Source of the DNA: JAKAVK01 sp964419095
GTDB lineage: Archaea; Micrarchaeota; Micrarchaeia; Micrarchaeales; CABMGC01
Direction: 5' to 3'
Length of the DNA: 37,500 nt
Assembly: GCA_964419095.1 (NCBI GenBank)
Contig: CAYQOG010000005.1
Location: 1-37,500, forward strand
Below, piece after piece: positions 15,555 to 23,567 of this stretch. Numbering within the stretch: position 1 is the first letter of the stretch; the number at the start of each line of letters is the position of its first letter. The position numbers were made by a program, and so were the translations under genes. The notes below the pieces were generated by a model that was not told where the DNA came from, did not search any database, and worked only from the letters and a program-made list of their open reading frames with translations.

Positions 15555-17123
15555 ATGAAATCTGCATCCACCAGTACGAAAACGTTGGATCTGGGGGTCA
15601 AGAGTGCAGGCATAGCCTCGTTTGTTAGCCTGGCGAGAGTTATCTATGTCATAGCCGGAGGGCTGATGCTGATAATAGTCGCAAGGGTGATAGGGCCTGG
15701 TCAATACGGAACGTATACGCTTGCGGTGGCTATCACAGGATTAGGTGTGTCATTCGGCAGCGTCAACATCGGTCCCTACTTCAATAAGTATATACCGAAA
15801 TTAATTGCAGAGAAGCACTCTCATAGGATAGGGATCCTTGTTGGTGACGGAGTGGCCTTCCTGCTTTTGCTTTCGCTCTGCATAATGGTCGCTGGCGATG
15901 TTTTCGCTTACCCGATTGCGCAATCTCTGTTTGGTTCAACCTCTTTCGTTTATATCGTATACATTGCCATGCTGGGCATAGTTGGGGCGATAATATACCC
16001 GATCCTCACGACAATACTGGTAGGTTTAGGTACGGGCAAGGAGGTTGCAATAGCCACAGCTTCGGCCATGGTAATACAGGCGATAATAAGCATTACGCTG
16101 GTCCTTCTGGGCTTTGGGTTTGTAGGAGTGCTGGTGGCGTACGTTGCAAGCCTATTCCTTGCTACCCTGATATGCCTGTATATGATACATAGGCATGCCT
16201 CCATACACTTTGTCGCATCAGGATTCAGGAACAGAATTTGGCACATCCTGAAGTTCTCACTTCCACTGGCGGGGACGTCCATAATCGTCGGCCTGATCAA
16301 CAATTTCGTCGTGGTCTTCATGGCGCTTCTCCTGATATCTACAGCTGCGATAGGGCAGTATGGAATCGCCTTGAAGATAAGCAATATTTTTGACATAGCA
16401 ATTGGGTCCGTAAGTGCTGTGTTGGTGCCTATGTTCGCTACTGCGCTGTACAACAAGTATGGCCTGTCAAAGATATCAGAACTCTATCATAACTCTGTAT
16501 ATTACAGCTTTGTCTTCACTGTGCCGCTGATCGTATATGCAGCAGTGCTCTCAAAGGACATAATCACAACCGTGTTCACCGCATCTTATAACTTATCAAT
16601 TATCTACATGCCGCCGATAGCGCTTGGAACGTTCATCTCGTTGCTCTGGACCAACGCCTCTTACTTGCTAATAAGTCTGGGTAAAGTAAGGCGCGTGCTG
16701 AAGTTCGCTTTGATTGGAGGTTTGGTTGAGCTTGCATCTCTAATCGTTCTCGGCATTCTTTTTGGGATACTGGGGATGATAATCGCGGCTTTCTACATAG
16801 GGAATATAGTTATGGTCTGGCTGTATTTCAGGGAGTTGGGGCAGTTCAAGGTAAGTATAAAGATTAGACCCATTCTGAAGGTGGTGCTCTCCAATTTAAT
16901 TTTCGGGTTAATACTCGTGCCGCTCCTCTTCCTGCAGATACGACCGCTCTATGTATTGCTCGTAGGCGTGGCCTTAGGCCTGCTGGTGTATCCAATCCTG
17001 CTAGTGAAGACAGGGGCGTTTTCGAAGGACAACATTGACGTGATAAACCGCATCAGTAAGGAAGTGCCCATCGGCGGAAGCGTTCTTAGGATACTGCTGA
17101 GGTACAGCGAGTTGTTCCTGTGA
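15555..17123 (+). CDS. Polysaccharide flippase (Wzx/MATE-like)
   Basis: This 522-residue integral membrane protein has about 14 hydrophobic segments across its length and few charged residues within them. It fits the MOP superfamily oligosaccharide flippases (Wzx/RfbX). A Gly-Pro-Gly-Gln-Tyr-Gly motif after the first helix and the repeated two-bundle layout are typical. These proteins move lipid-linked oligosaccharides from the cytoplasmic to the outer face of the membrane. As the only flippase among the glycosyltransferases it likely exports the glycan assembled here. Confidence 0.87.
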   Translation: MKSASTSTKTLDLGVKSAGIASFVSLARVIYVIAGGLMLIIVARVIGPGQYGTYTLAVAITGLGVSFGSVNIGPYFNKYIPKLIAEKHSHRIGILVGDGVAFLLLLSLCIMVAGDVFAYPIAQSLFGSTSFVYIVYIAMLGIVGAIIYPILTTILVGLGTGKEVAIATASAMVIQAIISITLVLLGFGFVGVLVAYVASLFLATLICLYMIHRHASIHFVASGFRNRIWHILKFSLPLAGTSIIVGLINNFVVVFMALLLISTAAIGQYGIALKISNIFDIAIGSVSAVLVPMFATALYNKYGLSKISELYHNSVYYSFVFTVPLIVYAAVLSKDIITTVFTASYNLSIIYMPPIALGTFISLLWTNASYLLISLGKVRRVLKFALIGGLVELASLIVLGILFGILGMIIAAFYIGNIVMVWLYFRELGQFKVSIKIRPILKVVLSNLIFGLILVPLLFLQIRPLYVLLVGVALGLLVYPILLVKTGAFSKDNIDVINRISKEVPIGGSVLRILLRYSELFL

Positions 17124-17135
17124 TGCGCTCTGAAA

Positions 17136-18044
17136 TCAGCGCAGGGATCTAGTGGTCCTGATTACTCCTTCGGAAATAGGAGTGAACTTAAATTTGCCTA
17201 TCGCGGAAAGCAGCAGCTTGGTATCGGCCTGTGTGAACCGCTGGTAGCTTGACAGAGGGTTTGGCACGAACTTTTTGTTCTTTGGATTTACCATGTTGGC
17301 TATTGAGACATAATCCGTTGCCTTTCCGGTACCCACGTTGTAAACCGGTTTCCTACCCTTCCTTAGCAGCTCAAGCGAGATCTTGGCAACATCGTCTATG
17401 TAGACTATGTCCCTCGCCTGGCTTCCGTCTCCATATATCGAGATCGGCTTCTTGTACCTGCTCATCTTTATGAACCGTGTTATCACGCTTGCATAATCGC
17501 CCTTCTGGTTCTCTCCTGGACCGTAGACGTTGAAATATCTCAATCCAGTGATTTGCATCTTGCACGTATCAGCATAGGAATCTGCAATCATCTCGTTGAT
17601 AAGCTTCGTCTTGGCGTAATGGTTCCTCTGCTTCTTCATGTCTATTATCGATTCTTCGGAGAAGCCTGTGTCGCCAGTGTATACTGCAGCACTTGAGGCA
17701 TAGAGGAACTTCTTGCAGCGGGCTTCCTTAGCAGCCTCTATGACGTTCATGAAGCCCTCAACGTTGGTCGTATAGCACCTCTCCAGATCCTTGTCGAATT
17801 CGACATTCGATGTTATTGCAGCAAGATGTATAACGTAATCCGCTCCTTTTACAGCTTTCTTCACAGCGCCAAGGTCAGTTATGCTGCCTTTGACGGACCT
17901 GATGCCGTCCTTGGAGTCAACAAGGTCAAGACCAGTTACCTCGTAACCTTGCCTTACCGCCTCACGCGCCGTAGCCGCGCCTATGAATCCTGATGACCCG
18001 GTTATCAACAGCTTCCCTTTCTTTTCCGACATGAATACGCACAT
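17136..18044 (-). CDS. NAD-dependent epimerase, HldD-like paralogue 2
   Basis: This 302-residue extended SDR resembles ADP-glyceromanno-heptose 6-epimerase (HldD). It has Thr-Gly-Ser-Ser-Gly-Phe-Ile-Gly, Ala-Ser-Ser-Ala-Ala-Val-Tyr and catalytic Tyr-Ala-Lys-Thr-Lys. Arg-Tyr-Phe-Asn-Val-Tyr-Gly-Pro-Gly-Glu is followed by a Lys-Gly ... Ala-Ser-Val block. Near the C-terminus Ser-Ser-Tyr-Gln-Arg-Phe-Thr-Gln-Ala-Asp-Thr closely matches the Tyr-Gln-x-Phe-Thr-Gln-Ala-Asp signature I recall from HldD. It would invert C6 of an NDP-heptose. Similarity to the gene at 5734-6675 points to a duplication. It is transcribed alone; a second ATG at 18032 is also possible. UDP-hexose epimerase activity is the alternative. 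Confidence 0.85.
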   Translation of the reverse strand: MCVFMSEKKGKLLITGSSGFIGAATAREAVRQGYEVTGLDLVDSKDGIRSVKGSITDLGAVKKAVKGADYVIHLAAITSNVEFDKDLERCYTTNVEGFMNVIEAAKEARCKKFLYASSAAVYTGDTGFSEESIIDMKKQRNHYAKTKLINEMIADSYADTCKMQITGLRYFNVYGPGENQKGDYASVITRFIKMSRYKKPISIYGDGSQARDIVYIDDVAKISLELLRKGRKPVYNVGTGKATDYVSIANMVNPKNKKFVPNPLSSYQRFTQADTKLLLSAIGKFKFTPISEGVIRTTRSLR

Positions 18045-18126
18045 TGCAGATGCTTATAACTGGCCTGGTAGATACTTAATAAGTTATCTTTTGTTATTAT
18101 AATCTAATTCGAATAGGCGAGCGGGC

Positions 18127-18567
18127 ATGGAAGGGATACCAAGAGGGCATGGGAGGACATGGTTCATAGACCTTGACGGAACGGTGTTTGAGCACAACAA
18201 GTACCTTAAGCATCCAGGCAAGCTTGATGTGCCGCTGCCCCATGCAAAGGAATTCCTTAAGTGCATACCGAAGCATGATACAATAATCTTCACAACGGGA
18301 AGGGTAGAGGGGCAGCGCAAAACCATAATTGCGAGCCTGAAGAAGGCGCACTTGAGATTTGACCAGATAGTGACGGGGCTCCCAAACGGGGCAAGGATAC
18401 TGATAAACGATGAAAAGCTGGTGCACAACAAGAAAACGGCTTTAGCTATAACCGTATCAAGGAACGGAAGGACAGGGTCGGTGCACCAGACCCTGTCGAA
18501 GAAGCTCTATGCGGCGATTGAAAAAGACGACCAGCTCGACAATTTCAGGAACCGTCCCAAAGGCTGA
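18127..18567 (+). CDS. Small HAD-superfamily phosphatase, candidate heptose bisphosphate phosphatase
   Basis: This 146-residue protein is a minimal HAD phosphatase without a large cap domain. Motif I is Phe-Ile-Asp15-Leu-Asp17-Gly-Thr, with both aspartates present. Motif II is Phe-Thr-Thr-Gly-Arg near residues 56-60. The motif III/IV region is Arg-Ile-Leu-Ile-Asn-Asp-Glu-Lys near 90-97. It lies in the glycan locus, divergent from an HldD-like epimerase. The heptose pathway needs a phosphatase to remove the C7 phosphate (the GmhB step) and no GmhB-like gene is otherwise seen, so this is the best local candidate. That assignment is inference. The stop is 1 nt from the convergent dehydrogenase stop. 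Confidence 0.8.
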   Translation: MEGIPRGHGRTWFIDLDGTVFEHNKYLKHPGKLDVPLPHAKEFLKCIPKHDTIIFTTGRVEGQRKTIIASLKKAHLRFDQIVTGLPNGARILINDEKLVHNKKTALAITVSRNGRTGSVHQTLSKKLYAAIEKDDQLDNFRNRPKG

Positions 18568-18568
18568 A

Positions 18569-19498
18569 TTAGGATTTATTGTAGGACTTGAGGGCCTCTG
18601 CGACTTTTGTAGCTATCTCTATTCCTGCAGACATAACTGCAGTGTCTGTTGACGCAGAAATATGCGGAGTTATTATCAGGTTCTTGTGCTTCTTTGCGTA
18701 TGCGCGCAGCACATTGCTTTCCTCCATTGGCTCCTTCGGGAATACATCCACGGCTGCGCCTGCAATGATGCCTTTGCTTAATGCATCTGCCAGCGCATGC
18801 TGGTCGATAATCTCGCCTCGCGCCGTGTTGACCAGGATTGCATTCTTCTTCATCATGGCGAATTCCTTCGCGCCGATCATTCCGCGCGTCTCGTCAAGCA
18901 GGGCGCTGTGGATCGTTATCACATCCGCCTCCTTTAGTATCGTGTCCAGTGAAACCATCTTTATCTCTTCAGACTTGACGTAGGGGTCGTAGGCTATGAT
19001 ATGCATGCCCAATGCCTTTGCATACTCCGCAACCTGCTTCCCTATCCTTCCGAGGCCTATGACTCCAAGGGTCCTTCCGTTGAGCTGCATGCCGATGTAC
19101 TTGTACCTCTTCCACTCCCCGCGCGAGAGGGCCGCATGCGCCCAGGGGATCTTCCTGGAGAGGCTGAGCATCAGCGCAAGCGCATGCTCCGCTGTAGGAA
19201 TGGTGTGCGTGCCATGGAGGTTGATTATGCTTATTCCGTGGCTCTTGGCGTAGCTTTCGTCGATATGGTCCATGCCAGTTGTTGTGGAGCCTATCACTTT
19301 GAGGCGCTTTGCCTTTGAGAGTAGCTCCGAGTCAAGGCGCGTTTCTATCCTGACTATAATGGCATCGAATTCGGGTATCCTCTTCTCGAGCGCATCTCTT
19401 GTAAGCCTCTTGGCAACGACTCTGCCCTGCTTTGCGAGTATCTCCCTTGCCTCCGCACCGAAGTATTCCGGTTCGGTTATCAGTATTTTCATTGCCAT
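18569..19498 (-). CDS. D-2-hydroxyacid dehydrogenase (phosphoglycerate dehydrogenase-like)
   Basis: This protein of about 309 residues is an NAD-dependent D-isomer-specific 2-hydroxyacid dehydrogenase without the C-terminal ACT domain of long SerA enzymes. The NAD-binding loop is Gly-Leu-Gly-Arg-Ile-Gly. The catalytic Arg lies in Asn-Thr-Ala-Arg-Gly-Glu-Ile-Ile-Asp, and the His in Thr-Pro-His-Ile-Ser-Ala-Ser. It may oxidise 3-phosphoglycerate, or reduce glyoxylate or another keto acid. The ATG at 19498 has a GTGAT ribosome-binding site 5 nt upstream and is preferred over the TTG at 19504. The gene follows the aldehyde dehydrogenase directly, so the pair is probably co-transcribed. Confidence 0.87.
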   Translation of the reverse strand: MAMKILITEPEYFGAEAREILAKQGRVVAKRLTRDALEKRIPEFDAIIVRIETRLDSELLSKAKRLKVIGSTTTGMDHIDESYAKSHGISIINLHGTHTIPTAEHALALMLSLSRKIPWAHAALSRGEWKRYKYIGMQLNGRTLGVIGLGRIGKQVAEYAKALGMHIIAYDPYVKSEEIKMVSLDTILKEADVITIHSALLDETRGMIGAKEFAMMKKNAILVNTARGEIIDQHALADALSKGIIAGAAVDVFPKEPMEESNVLRAYAKKHKNLIITPHISASTDTAVMSAGIEIATKVAEALKSYNKS

Positions 19499-19504
19499 AA
19501 CCAA

Positions 19505-20869
19505 TCACGATATGATAATTGACTTGACATTGGCAAATTCCAGGAGCCCGTATCTGGAAAGCTCCCTCCCTATGCCGCTCTTTTTCACTCCCCCAAATGG
19601 GAGCCTTGGGTCGGACCTTGCGGCTGCGTTTACGCTGACAAGGCCTGACTCGATCTGCCTGGCTACCCTCTCCCCGCGTTCGAGATCCTTGGTCCAGACA
19701 CTGCCGCCAAGACCGTATTCGCTCGCGTTTGCAACTTTTATGGCCTCCTTTTCATCCTTGACTATGAATATGGGGCTTACAGGCCCGAATACCTCCTCCT
19801 TTGCCACCTTCATGCTCTTCTTTATACCGGAGAGGACAGTGGGAGGGTAAAAATAGCCGTTGCCTTTTGGAATCTCAGCCATATACTCCACTTTTGCGCC
19901 CTTTGAAATGGCGTCATTGACCTGCTCCCGGAGCTTTTCGGCCTGATGCCTGTTTGCAAGAGGGCCTATCTGTGTCGATGTGTTCATCGGATCCCCAACG
20001 ACCAGCGTTTTTGCAAGGGCCACGTACCTCTCGATGAACTCGTTTGCAACCGACTTAACCACTATGAAGCGTTTTGCGGATGTGCAGCTCTGCCCTGCAG
20101 AGTGATGCCTGCTTTCCTTGGCTTTCTGGCTTGCAACAACCAGATCGGCATCCTCCAGCACTATGAATGGATCTGAGCCTCCAAGCTCCAGTACGATTTT
20201 CTTGATATTTTTCCCTGCGATCTTTGCAACATTTTTTGCAGTGTCAGTGCCTCCCGTAAATGAAACCGCGTCTATAAACCTGCTTCCTATTATCCTGGAC
20301 ACGGTTTTGTGGTCTGTGATTATGGTCCTGAAGACATTTTCGGGGAATCCGGCCTCCTTGAATGCCTCTTCAATCGCAAGGGCGCACATAGGCACAGAAT
20401 TAGAGTGCCTCAGCACGCAGACATTGCCAAGGGTCACTGAAGGTATGGCGCATCTGAGAGCCTGCCAGAACGGGAAGTTCCATGGCATCAATTCAAAGAC
20501 ACTGCCTATCGGCTCAAATGCGACATAGCTCTTCTTTGCCTCGGTTGTGACATTCTCTTCAGCAAGCCATTTCTTGGAATTGTCGGCATAGACATCGCAC
20601 ATGAATGCGCATTTCTCTATCTCGGACGGCGATTCCCTTATGGGGCGGCCCATTTCCATGGTTATCAGCCTTGCGTAGTGCTCTTTTTTTGCCTTTAGCA
20701 CTTCGCCGAATTTTCTGACATGAACTATCCTCTCCTCAAGGCTCACGTTTCTCCAGTCCTCGAAGGCGTACTTGACTGATTTGCATACGTTTAGGGCTTC
20801 TTTTGGAGTAAGTGTCTCAAATTCCCGGTTTACTTGACCGTTGGCAGGGTTTATCGATTGTATCTTCAT
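19505..20869 (-). CDS. NAD(P)-dependent aldehyde dehydrogenase (succinate-semialdehyde type)
   Basis: This 454-residue aldehyde dehydrogenase oxidises an aldehyde to a carboxylate through a thioester on a catalytic Cys. The cofactor region has Pro-Trp-Asn-Phe-Pro-Phe-Trp and Phe-Thr-Gly-Gly-Thr. The general base Glu lies in Leu-Glu-Leu-Gly-Gly-Ser-Asp, and the nucleophile in Gly-Gln-Ser-Cys-Thr-Ser. The length and Asp-Pro-Phe pattern match the short succinate-semialdehyde dehydrogenase group (YneI/GabD-like). It heads a two-gene unit with the hydroxyacid dehydrogenase. The true aldehyde is unknown; links to glycan sugar oxidation are possible but not shown. Confidence 0.88.
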   Translation of the reverse strand: MKIQSINPANGQVNREFETLTPKEALNVCKSVKYAFEDWRNVSLEERIVHVRKFGEVLKAKKEHYARLITMEMGRPIRESPSEIEKCAFMCDVYADNSKKWLAEENVTTEAKKSYVAFEPIGSVFELMPWNFPFWQALRCAIPSVTLGNVCVLRHSNSVPMCALAIEEAFKEAGFPENVFRTIITDHKTVSRIIGSRFIDAVSFTGGTDTAKNVAKIAGKNIKKIVLELGGSDPFIVLEDADLVVASQKAKESRHHSAGQSCTSAKRFIVVKSVANEFIERYVALAKTLVVGDPMNTSTQIGPLANRHQAEKLREQVNDAISKGAKVEYMAEIPKGNGYFYPPTVLSGIKKSMKVAKEEVFGPVSPIFIVKDEKEAIKVANASEYGLGGSVWTKDLERGERVARQIESGLVSVNAAARSDPRLPFGGVKKSGIGRELSRYGLLEFANVKSIIIS

Positions 20870-20957
20870 ATGTAGTCAATTATTTGTCTATTAACGATTA
20901 TTTAAGCATTTAGGAGCTTGCCAGCGTGCCTAAGCAAGGGATGAGGAATTGACGTCC

Positions 20958-20965
20958 TTATATAT
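20958..20965 (+). promoter_or_regulatory. TATA box for the small unknown gene at 20987
   Basis: TTATATAT lies about 26 bp before the GTG at 20987, the right spacing for a leaderless transcript beginning at or next to that codon. Confidence 0.4.
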
Positions 20966-20986
20966 GAGAACGACGTAATATACTAT

Positions 20987-21361
20987 GTGGGTAATGGGGC
21001 TCTAATCCTAGAAAACAACTTTCGCCGCTTTATCCATATACAGTGCGACCAGATTAGGCTTCAACAGAAAGACAGTGCTTCGGTTATGTTAGGCGACAAA
21101 ATGACGACAATAACAATCCAGAATCTCAAAAAGGAGAGCAAAGGCATAACAGAACTTGTTACAGCTATCCGGGACAGGCTTGACAGCGGGCACTACGACT
21201 TCCTGTCATGGAAGGGCAGGTCGGAGCTTCTCGAGAGAGTAGACGGATACTCACGGTATGCTAATGAACCTTACAGATCCTCTACAGTGATGGATGTAAG
21301 GGATGCTAAGCAGAAGAAGATGGTAACCGAGCTCCGCGCAATCTTGAACAGCACATACTAG
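20987..21361 (+). CDS. Hypothetical protein, 124 residues
   Basis: I do not recognise this protein. As drawn from the GTG at 20987 it has 124 residues; an internal ATG at 21102 would give an 86-residue protein beginning Met-Thr-Thr-Ile-Thr-Ile. The C-terminal part is polar and mostly helical by appearance, rich in Lys, Arg and Glu, with no cysteine pairs, signal peptide or membrane segment. The first 38 residues look less structured. The TATA box 26 bp upstream supports the longer form. It lies just upstream of a spermidine-synthase-like gene on the same strand, 109 nt apart. Confidence 0.5.
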   Translation: MGNGALILENNFRRFIHIQCDQIRLQQKDSASVMLGDKMTTITIQNLKKESKGITELVTAIRDRLDSGHYDFLSWKGRSELLERVDGYSRYANEPYRSSTVMDVRDAKQKKMVTELRAILNSTY

Positions 21362-21470
21362 TGCTGCGGACTTATTGTAATAATAACCTTTTACGCGATA
21401 GTTTTTCGCAAGGTGAGACGTTACGGATCTGCTTAGCAGGTTTCTAAGAGGGCACAGAACTACCAGGGTA

Positions 21471-22175
21471 ATGATAGGGGAGGATGTGGTAGAAATCTAC
21501 GACTGGGAGTATGAACGTGTAGTCAAGTTCAATGGCGTGGTTTACTCAAGGCTCAACAAGGATTCACTTTATACTCACGAATACTGGGACTTCTTCGTGC
21601 CGCTTGGCTTCGTATGGCCTAATCCCAGACTGCTTATGATAGGCCTTGGCGGAGGCACAGTAGCTTACCAGCTCAACAAGCTTAGAGGTAACTCCGTAAT
21701 CATGGAGGCAGTGGATGTCAACAAGGAGATGGTGGACGTGATGAGGGACTTCCTGAAGGAGGATGTGAAGCTCCACACTGCAATAGGAGATGGGGCCGAA
21801 TACGTGAAAGGGATGCATGGCCAGTACAACATAATCATACTAGACGCATACATAAACGATTTGATACCAAAACAATTCCTGGTCAACGAGTTTGTCTCTT
21901 CAGTAAATACCGCACTTACTGATGATGGCGTATTTGCCATCAACTTCATAAAGTCATCAAACGGTTATACGAATTTTGACAATTATGTTGATCTTCTGAA
22001 GAGTTTCTTCAAGGTATACAGGATAAGCGTCGGGTTCTTCACGTCTAATACCATTCTCGTGTGCTCGAAGAAATATGACAAAGAGGCAATGTTCGAACGA
22101 ATTCGATCCGCATTTCAGGAGAACAAAGAGAATGAATTCATGCTTAACGGCTATGAACAGATGGTGGAATTATGA
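21471..22175 (+). CDS. Spermidine synthase-like SAM-binding protein
   Basis: This 234-residue protein has the fold of spermidine synthases and related methyltransferases. A short N-terminal beta region is followed by the SAM-binding Ile-Gly-Leu-Gly-Gly-Gly-Thr motif near residues 56-62. An acidic strand end (Ala-Val-Asp-Val-Asn) and a Gly-Asp-Gly-Ala-Glu-Tyr motif follow. At the active-site gate the true synthases have an Asp-Ser-Ser/Thr-Asp pattern; here it is Leu-Asp-Ala-Tyr-Ile-Asn-Asp. This leaves aminopropyl transfer uncertain, and it may be a methyltransferase of the same fold. The frame is open upstream of the ATG for 18 codons without a clear start. Confidence 0.78.
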   Translation: MIGEDVVEIYDWEYERVVKFNGVVYSRLNKDSLYTHEYWDFFVPLGFVWPNPRLLMIGLGGGTVAYQLNKLRGNSVIMEAVDVNKEMVDVMRDFLKEDVKLHTAIGDGAEYVKGMHGQYNIIILDAYINDLIPKQFLVNEFVSSVNTALTDDGVFAINFIKSSNGYTNFDNYVDLLKSFFKVYRISVGFFTSNTILVCSKKYDKEAMFERIRSAFQENKENEFMLNGYEQMVEL

Positions 22176-22241
22176 GGTTGCCGGTATAGCGCGTAATCTG
22201 ACCGTTGAATGATGTGATATCCGAACTGGAGTATTAATGTC

Positions 22242-22613
22242 TTACTTTTCGAAGACAATAGCCTTGCTGTATGAATCTTTAAAGTCTGAATCCTGAGTTA
22301 CGAAGATTTCGTCGTTAGCTTCGGCGGTAGCAACTATGAACATATCAGCTGTGCTCAACTCACTACCATCTTTTCTAAGTTTTTTATGCAGGTTGCTTGC
22401 TTTCCTTGCTGCCTTAAGGTCAAGATAATGTATGGTAATCCTATCAAAGAGAGACTCTAGTGCCTCTTCCTCGCTTCCTTTCACACCGTCAAGCAATTCA
22501 TAGCAGCTGATGGACGATACACTTATACCTCTTTCATCAGCAGATTTTTTAATAATCTCAGCGGCCTCGTCTTTGCCTCTTAGATAGTCAATCATAATGT
22601 TCGTATCATACAT
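22242..22613 (-). CDS. vapC: VapC-like PIN-domain toxin
   Basis: This is a PIN-domain ribonuclease of about 123 residues. The first acidic residue is in Tyr-Asp-Thr-Asn-Ile-Met-Ile-Asp-Tyr-Leu-Arg-Gly. A second Glu sits in Cys-Tyr-Glu-Leu-Leu, and later acidic residues in Thr-Ala-Asp-Met-Phe and Thr-Gln-Asp-Ser-Asp-Phe complete the Mg2+ site. VapC toxins cleave tRNA or rRNA. I place the start at ATG 22613, where the PIN domain begins and a GAGGT site lies about 10 nt upstream; ATGs at 22637 and 22649 are upstream alternatives that would overlap vapB. It forms an operon with vapB. Confidence 0.87.
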   Translation of the reverse strand: MYDTNIMIDYLRGKDEAAEIIKKSADERGISVSSISCYELLDGVKGSEEEALESLFDRITIHYLDLKAARKASNLHKKLRKDGSELSTADMFIVATAEANDEIFVTQDSDFKDSYSKAIVFEK

Positions 22614-22629
22614 TGTCGTTGTATCAACC

Positions 22630-22854
22630 TCAGGCATATCCTTTGTCAAAAAAATGCTTTCTTGATTCCTTTATTGACTTTTTCATTTGCTGCGCCTTTG
22701 CCTCGCTCATCTTCCATGTCCCAAAAAGGTCGGAAATATCCTTGCTTTTCTTCTCGGTAAGTTCCAGAATAACCTTTGTGAAGGATTTTTTGCTCTCTTT
22801 AAGTCTCGATAGTCTCTCGTAAGCTTCTTCAGATATTGCTATCTGTCGTGTCAT
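22630..22854 (-). CDS. vapB: VapB-like antitoxin (DUF217-type)
   Basis: This 74-residue antitoxin resembles the archaeal VapB group that begins Met-Thr-Arg-Gln-Ile-Ala-Ile-Ser-Glu-Glu-Ala-Tyr-Glu-Arg-Leu. The N-terminal half should form a ribbon-helix-helix or similar DNA-binding dimer, and the Lys-rich C-terminal helix should wrap the PIN toxin. The frame is open 39 codons further upstream, but that part runs through the promoter palindrome, so ATG 22854 is chosen. It precedes vapC and likely represses the pair by binding the palindrome at 22862-22885. Confidence 0.82.
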   Translation of the reverse strand: MTRQIAISEEAYERLSRLKESKKSFTKVILELTEKKSKDISDLFGTWKMSEAKAQQMKKSIKESRKHFFDKGYA

Positions 22855-22861
22855 AATATCA

Positions 22862-22885
22862 ATATCTATATATTGATATAGATAT
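22862..22885. promoter_or_regulatory. Palindromic operator of the vapBC pair
   Basis: ATATCTATAT at 22862-22871 and its exact reverse complement ATATAGATAT at 22876-22885 are separated by 4 nt. The palindrome ends 8 nt before the vapB ATG and overlaps the expected promoter, the usual position for autoregulation by a toxin-antitoxin complex. Confidence 0.65.
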
Positions 22886-22926
22886 ATTAATCTTTGTGTT
22901 GCCATGGATTGAGAAATTGGATAGTC

Positions 22927-22952
22927 TTGAAATTTTCGTACACTTATTCTAG
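22927..22952 (+). repeat. Imperfect direct repeat, left copy
   Basis: This 26-nt element contains ACACTTATTCTAG preceded by a TTGAAA block. The same 13-mer and a similar TTGAAA-containing lead recur at 23781-23808 with a 2-nt length difference. The two copies bracket the DUF1801 gene and a gene-poor stretch. Confidence 0.5.
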
Positions 22953-23002
22953 CCTTTTTATTATGTGACAATCGGTTTGGGGGCTCGCAGACAAACTCGA
23001 TC

Positions 23003-23440
23003 TTAACTAACCGCTTTCTTCACTAACGCTACGATCTTCGTCTCCTCTGCAGGGGTAAGCTTCTTCACCGCGAAGGTGACCGGCCATATCAATCCTTCGT
23101 CGAGATTCGCCTTGTCGCTGAAGCCCAGTGTGGCGTACCTGACCTTGAACTTATACGCTGGCTGGAAGAAACAGACGACCTTCTCGCCCTTCGCATACGC
23201 AGGCATACCATACCAGGTTTTCGGTGAGAGGTCCGGCGCGCTGACTTTGATTAGGGCATGCAGGCGCTTGGCCATGGCGCGGTCCGGTTCGGGCATCTCG
23301 GCTATCTTCGTGAGCACAGCACTTTCGCCGTCAGCCTTGTCTGCGTTCCGCTCGTTGAGTGTTTCCTTCATCGCGGCTATTTCCTCGTCCGTCAGTCCCT
23401 TGGTCTTCTTGCCGGACCTATTGGTTGTCTTTTTTATCAT
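23003..23440 (-). CDS. DUF1801 family protein
   Basis: This 145-residue protein fits the DUF1801 (YdhG-like) group, small soluble proteins of mostly unknown role; some have been linked to iron handling. The N-terminal 30 residues are Lys-rich. The core has Met-Pro-Glu-Pro-Asp-Arg, a conserved Pro-Lys-Thr-Trp-Tyr-Gly-Met-Pro-Ala-Tyr block and Val-Val-Cys-Phe-Phe-Gln-Pro-Ala. A strong GGGAGGGAG ribosome-binding site lies before the ATG, and a TATA-like box (CTTATAATATTT on the minus strand) near 23478-23490. The family is common in bacteria, so transfer into this archaeon is possible. Confidence 0.8.
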   Translation of the reverse strand: MIKKTTNRSGKKTKGLTDEEIAAMKETLNERNADKADGESAVLTKIAEMPEPDRAMAKRLHALIKVSAPDLSPKTWYGMPAYAKGEKVVCFFQPAYKFKVRYATLGFSDKANLDEGLIWPVTFAVKKLTPAEETKIVALVKKAVS

Positions 23441-23567
23441 TTTGTCTCCCTCCCTGTATGCTATTACTTCTCAGACAAATATTATAAGGACGTTTATCGT
23501 TCGGTTAGATATTTATGAGATAAGTTATGGCAGGAATTTCGCCCTCCTTATCAATTTTTCTGAAGAC

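Noticed and set aside
23076..23567. 5' part of a 239-codon plus-strand frame
   Set aside because: It is antisense to the DUF1801 gene, which has a strong ribosome-binding site. Only the part after 23568 could be a separate short gene.
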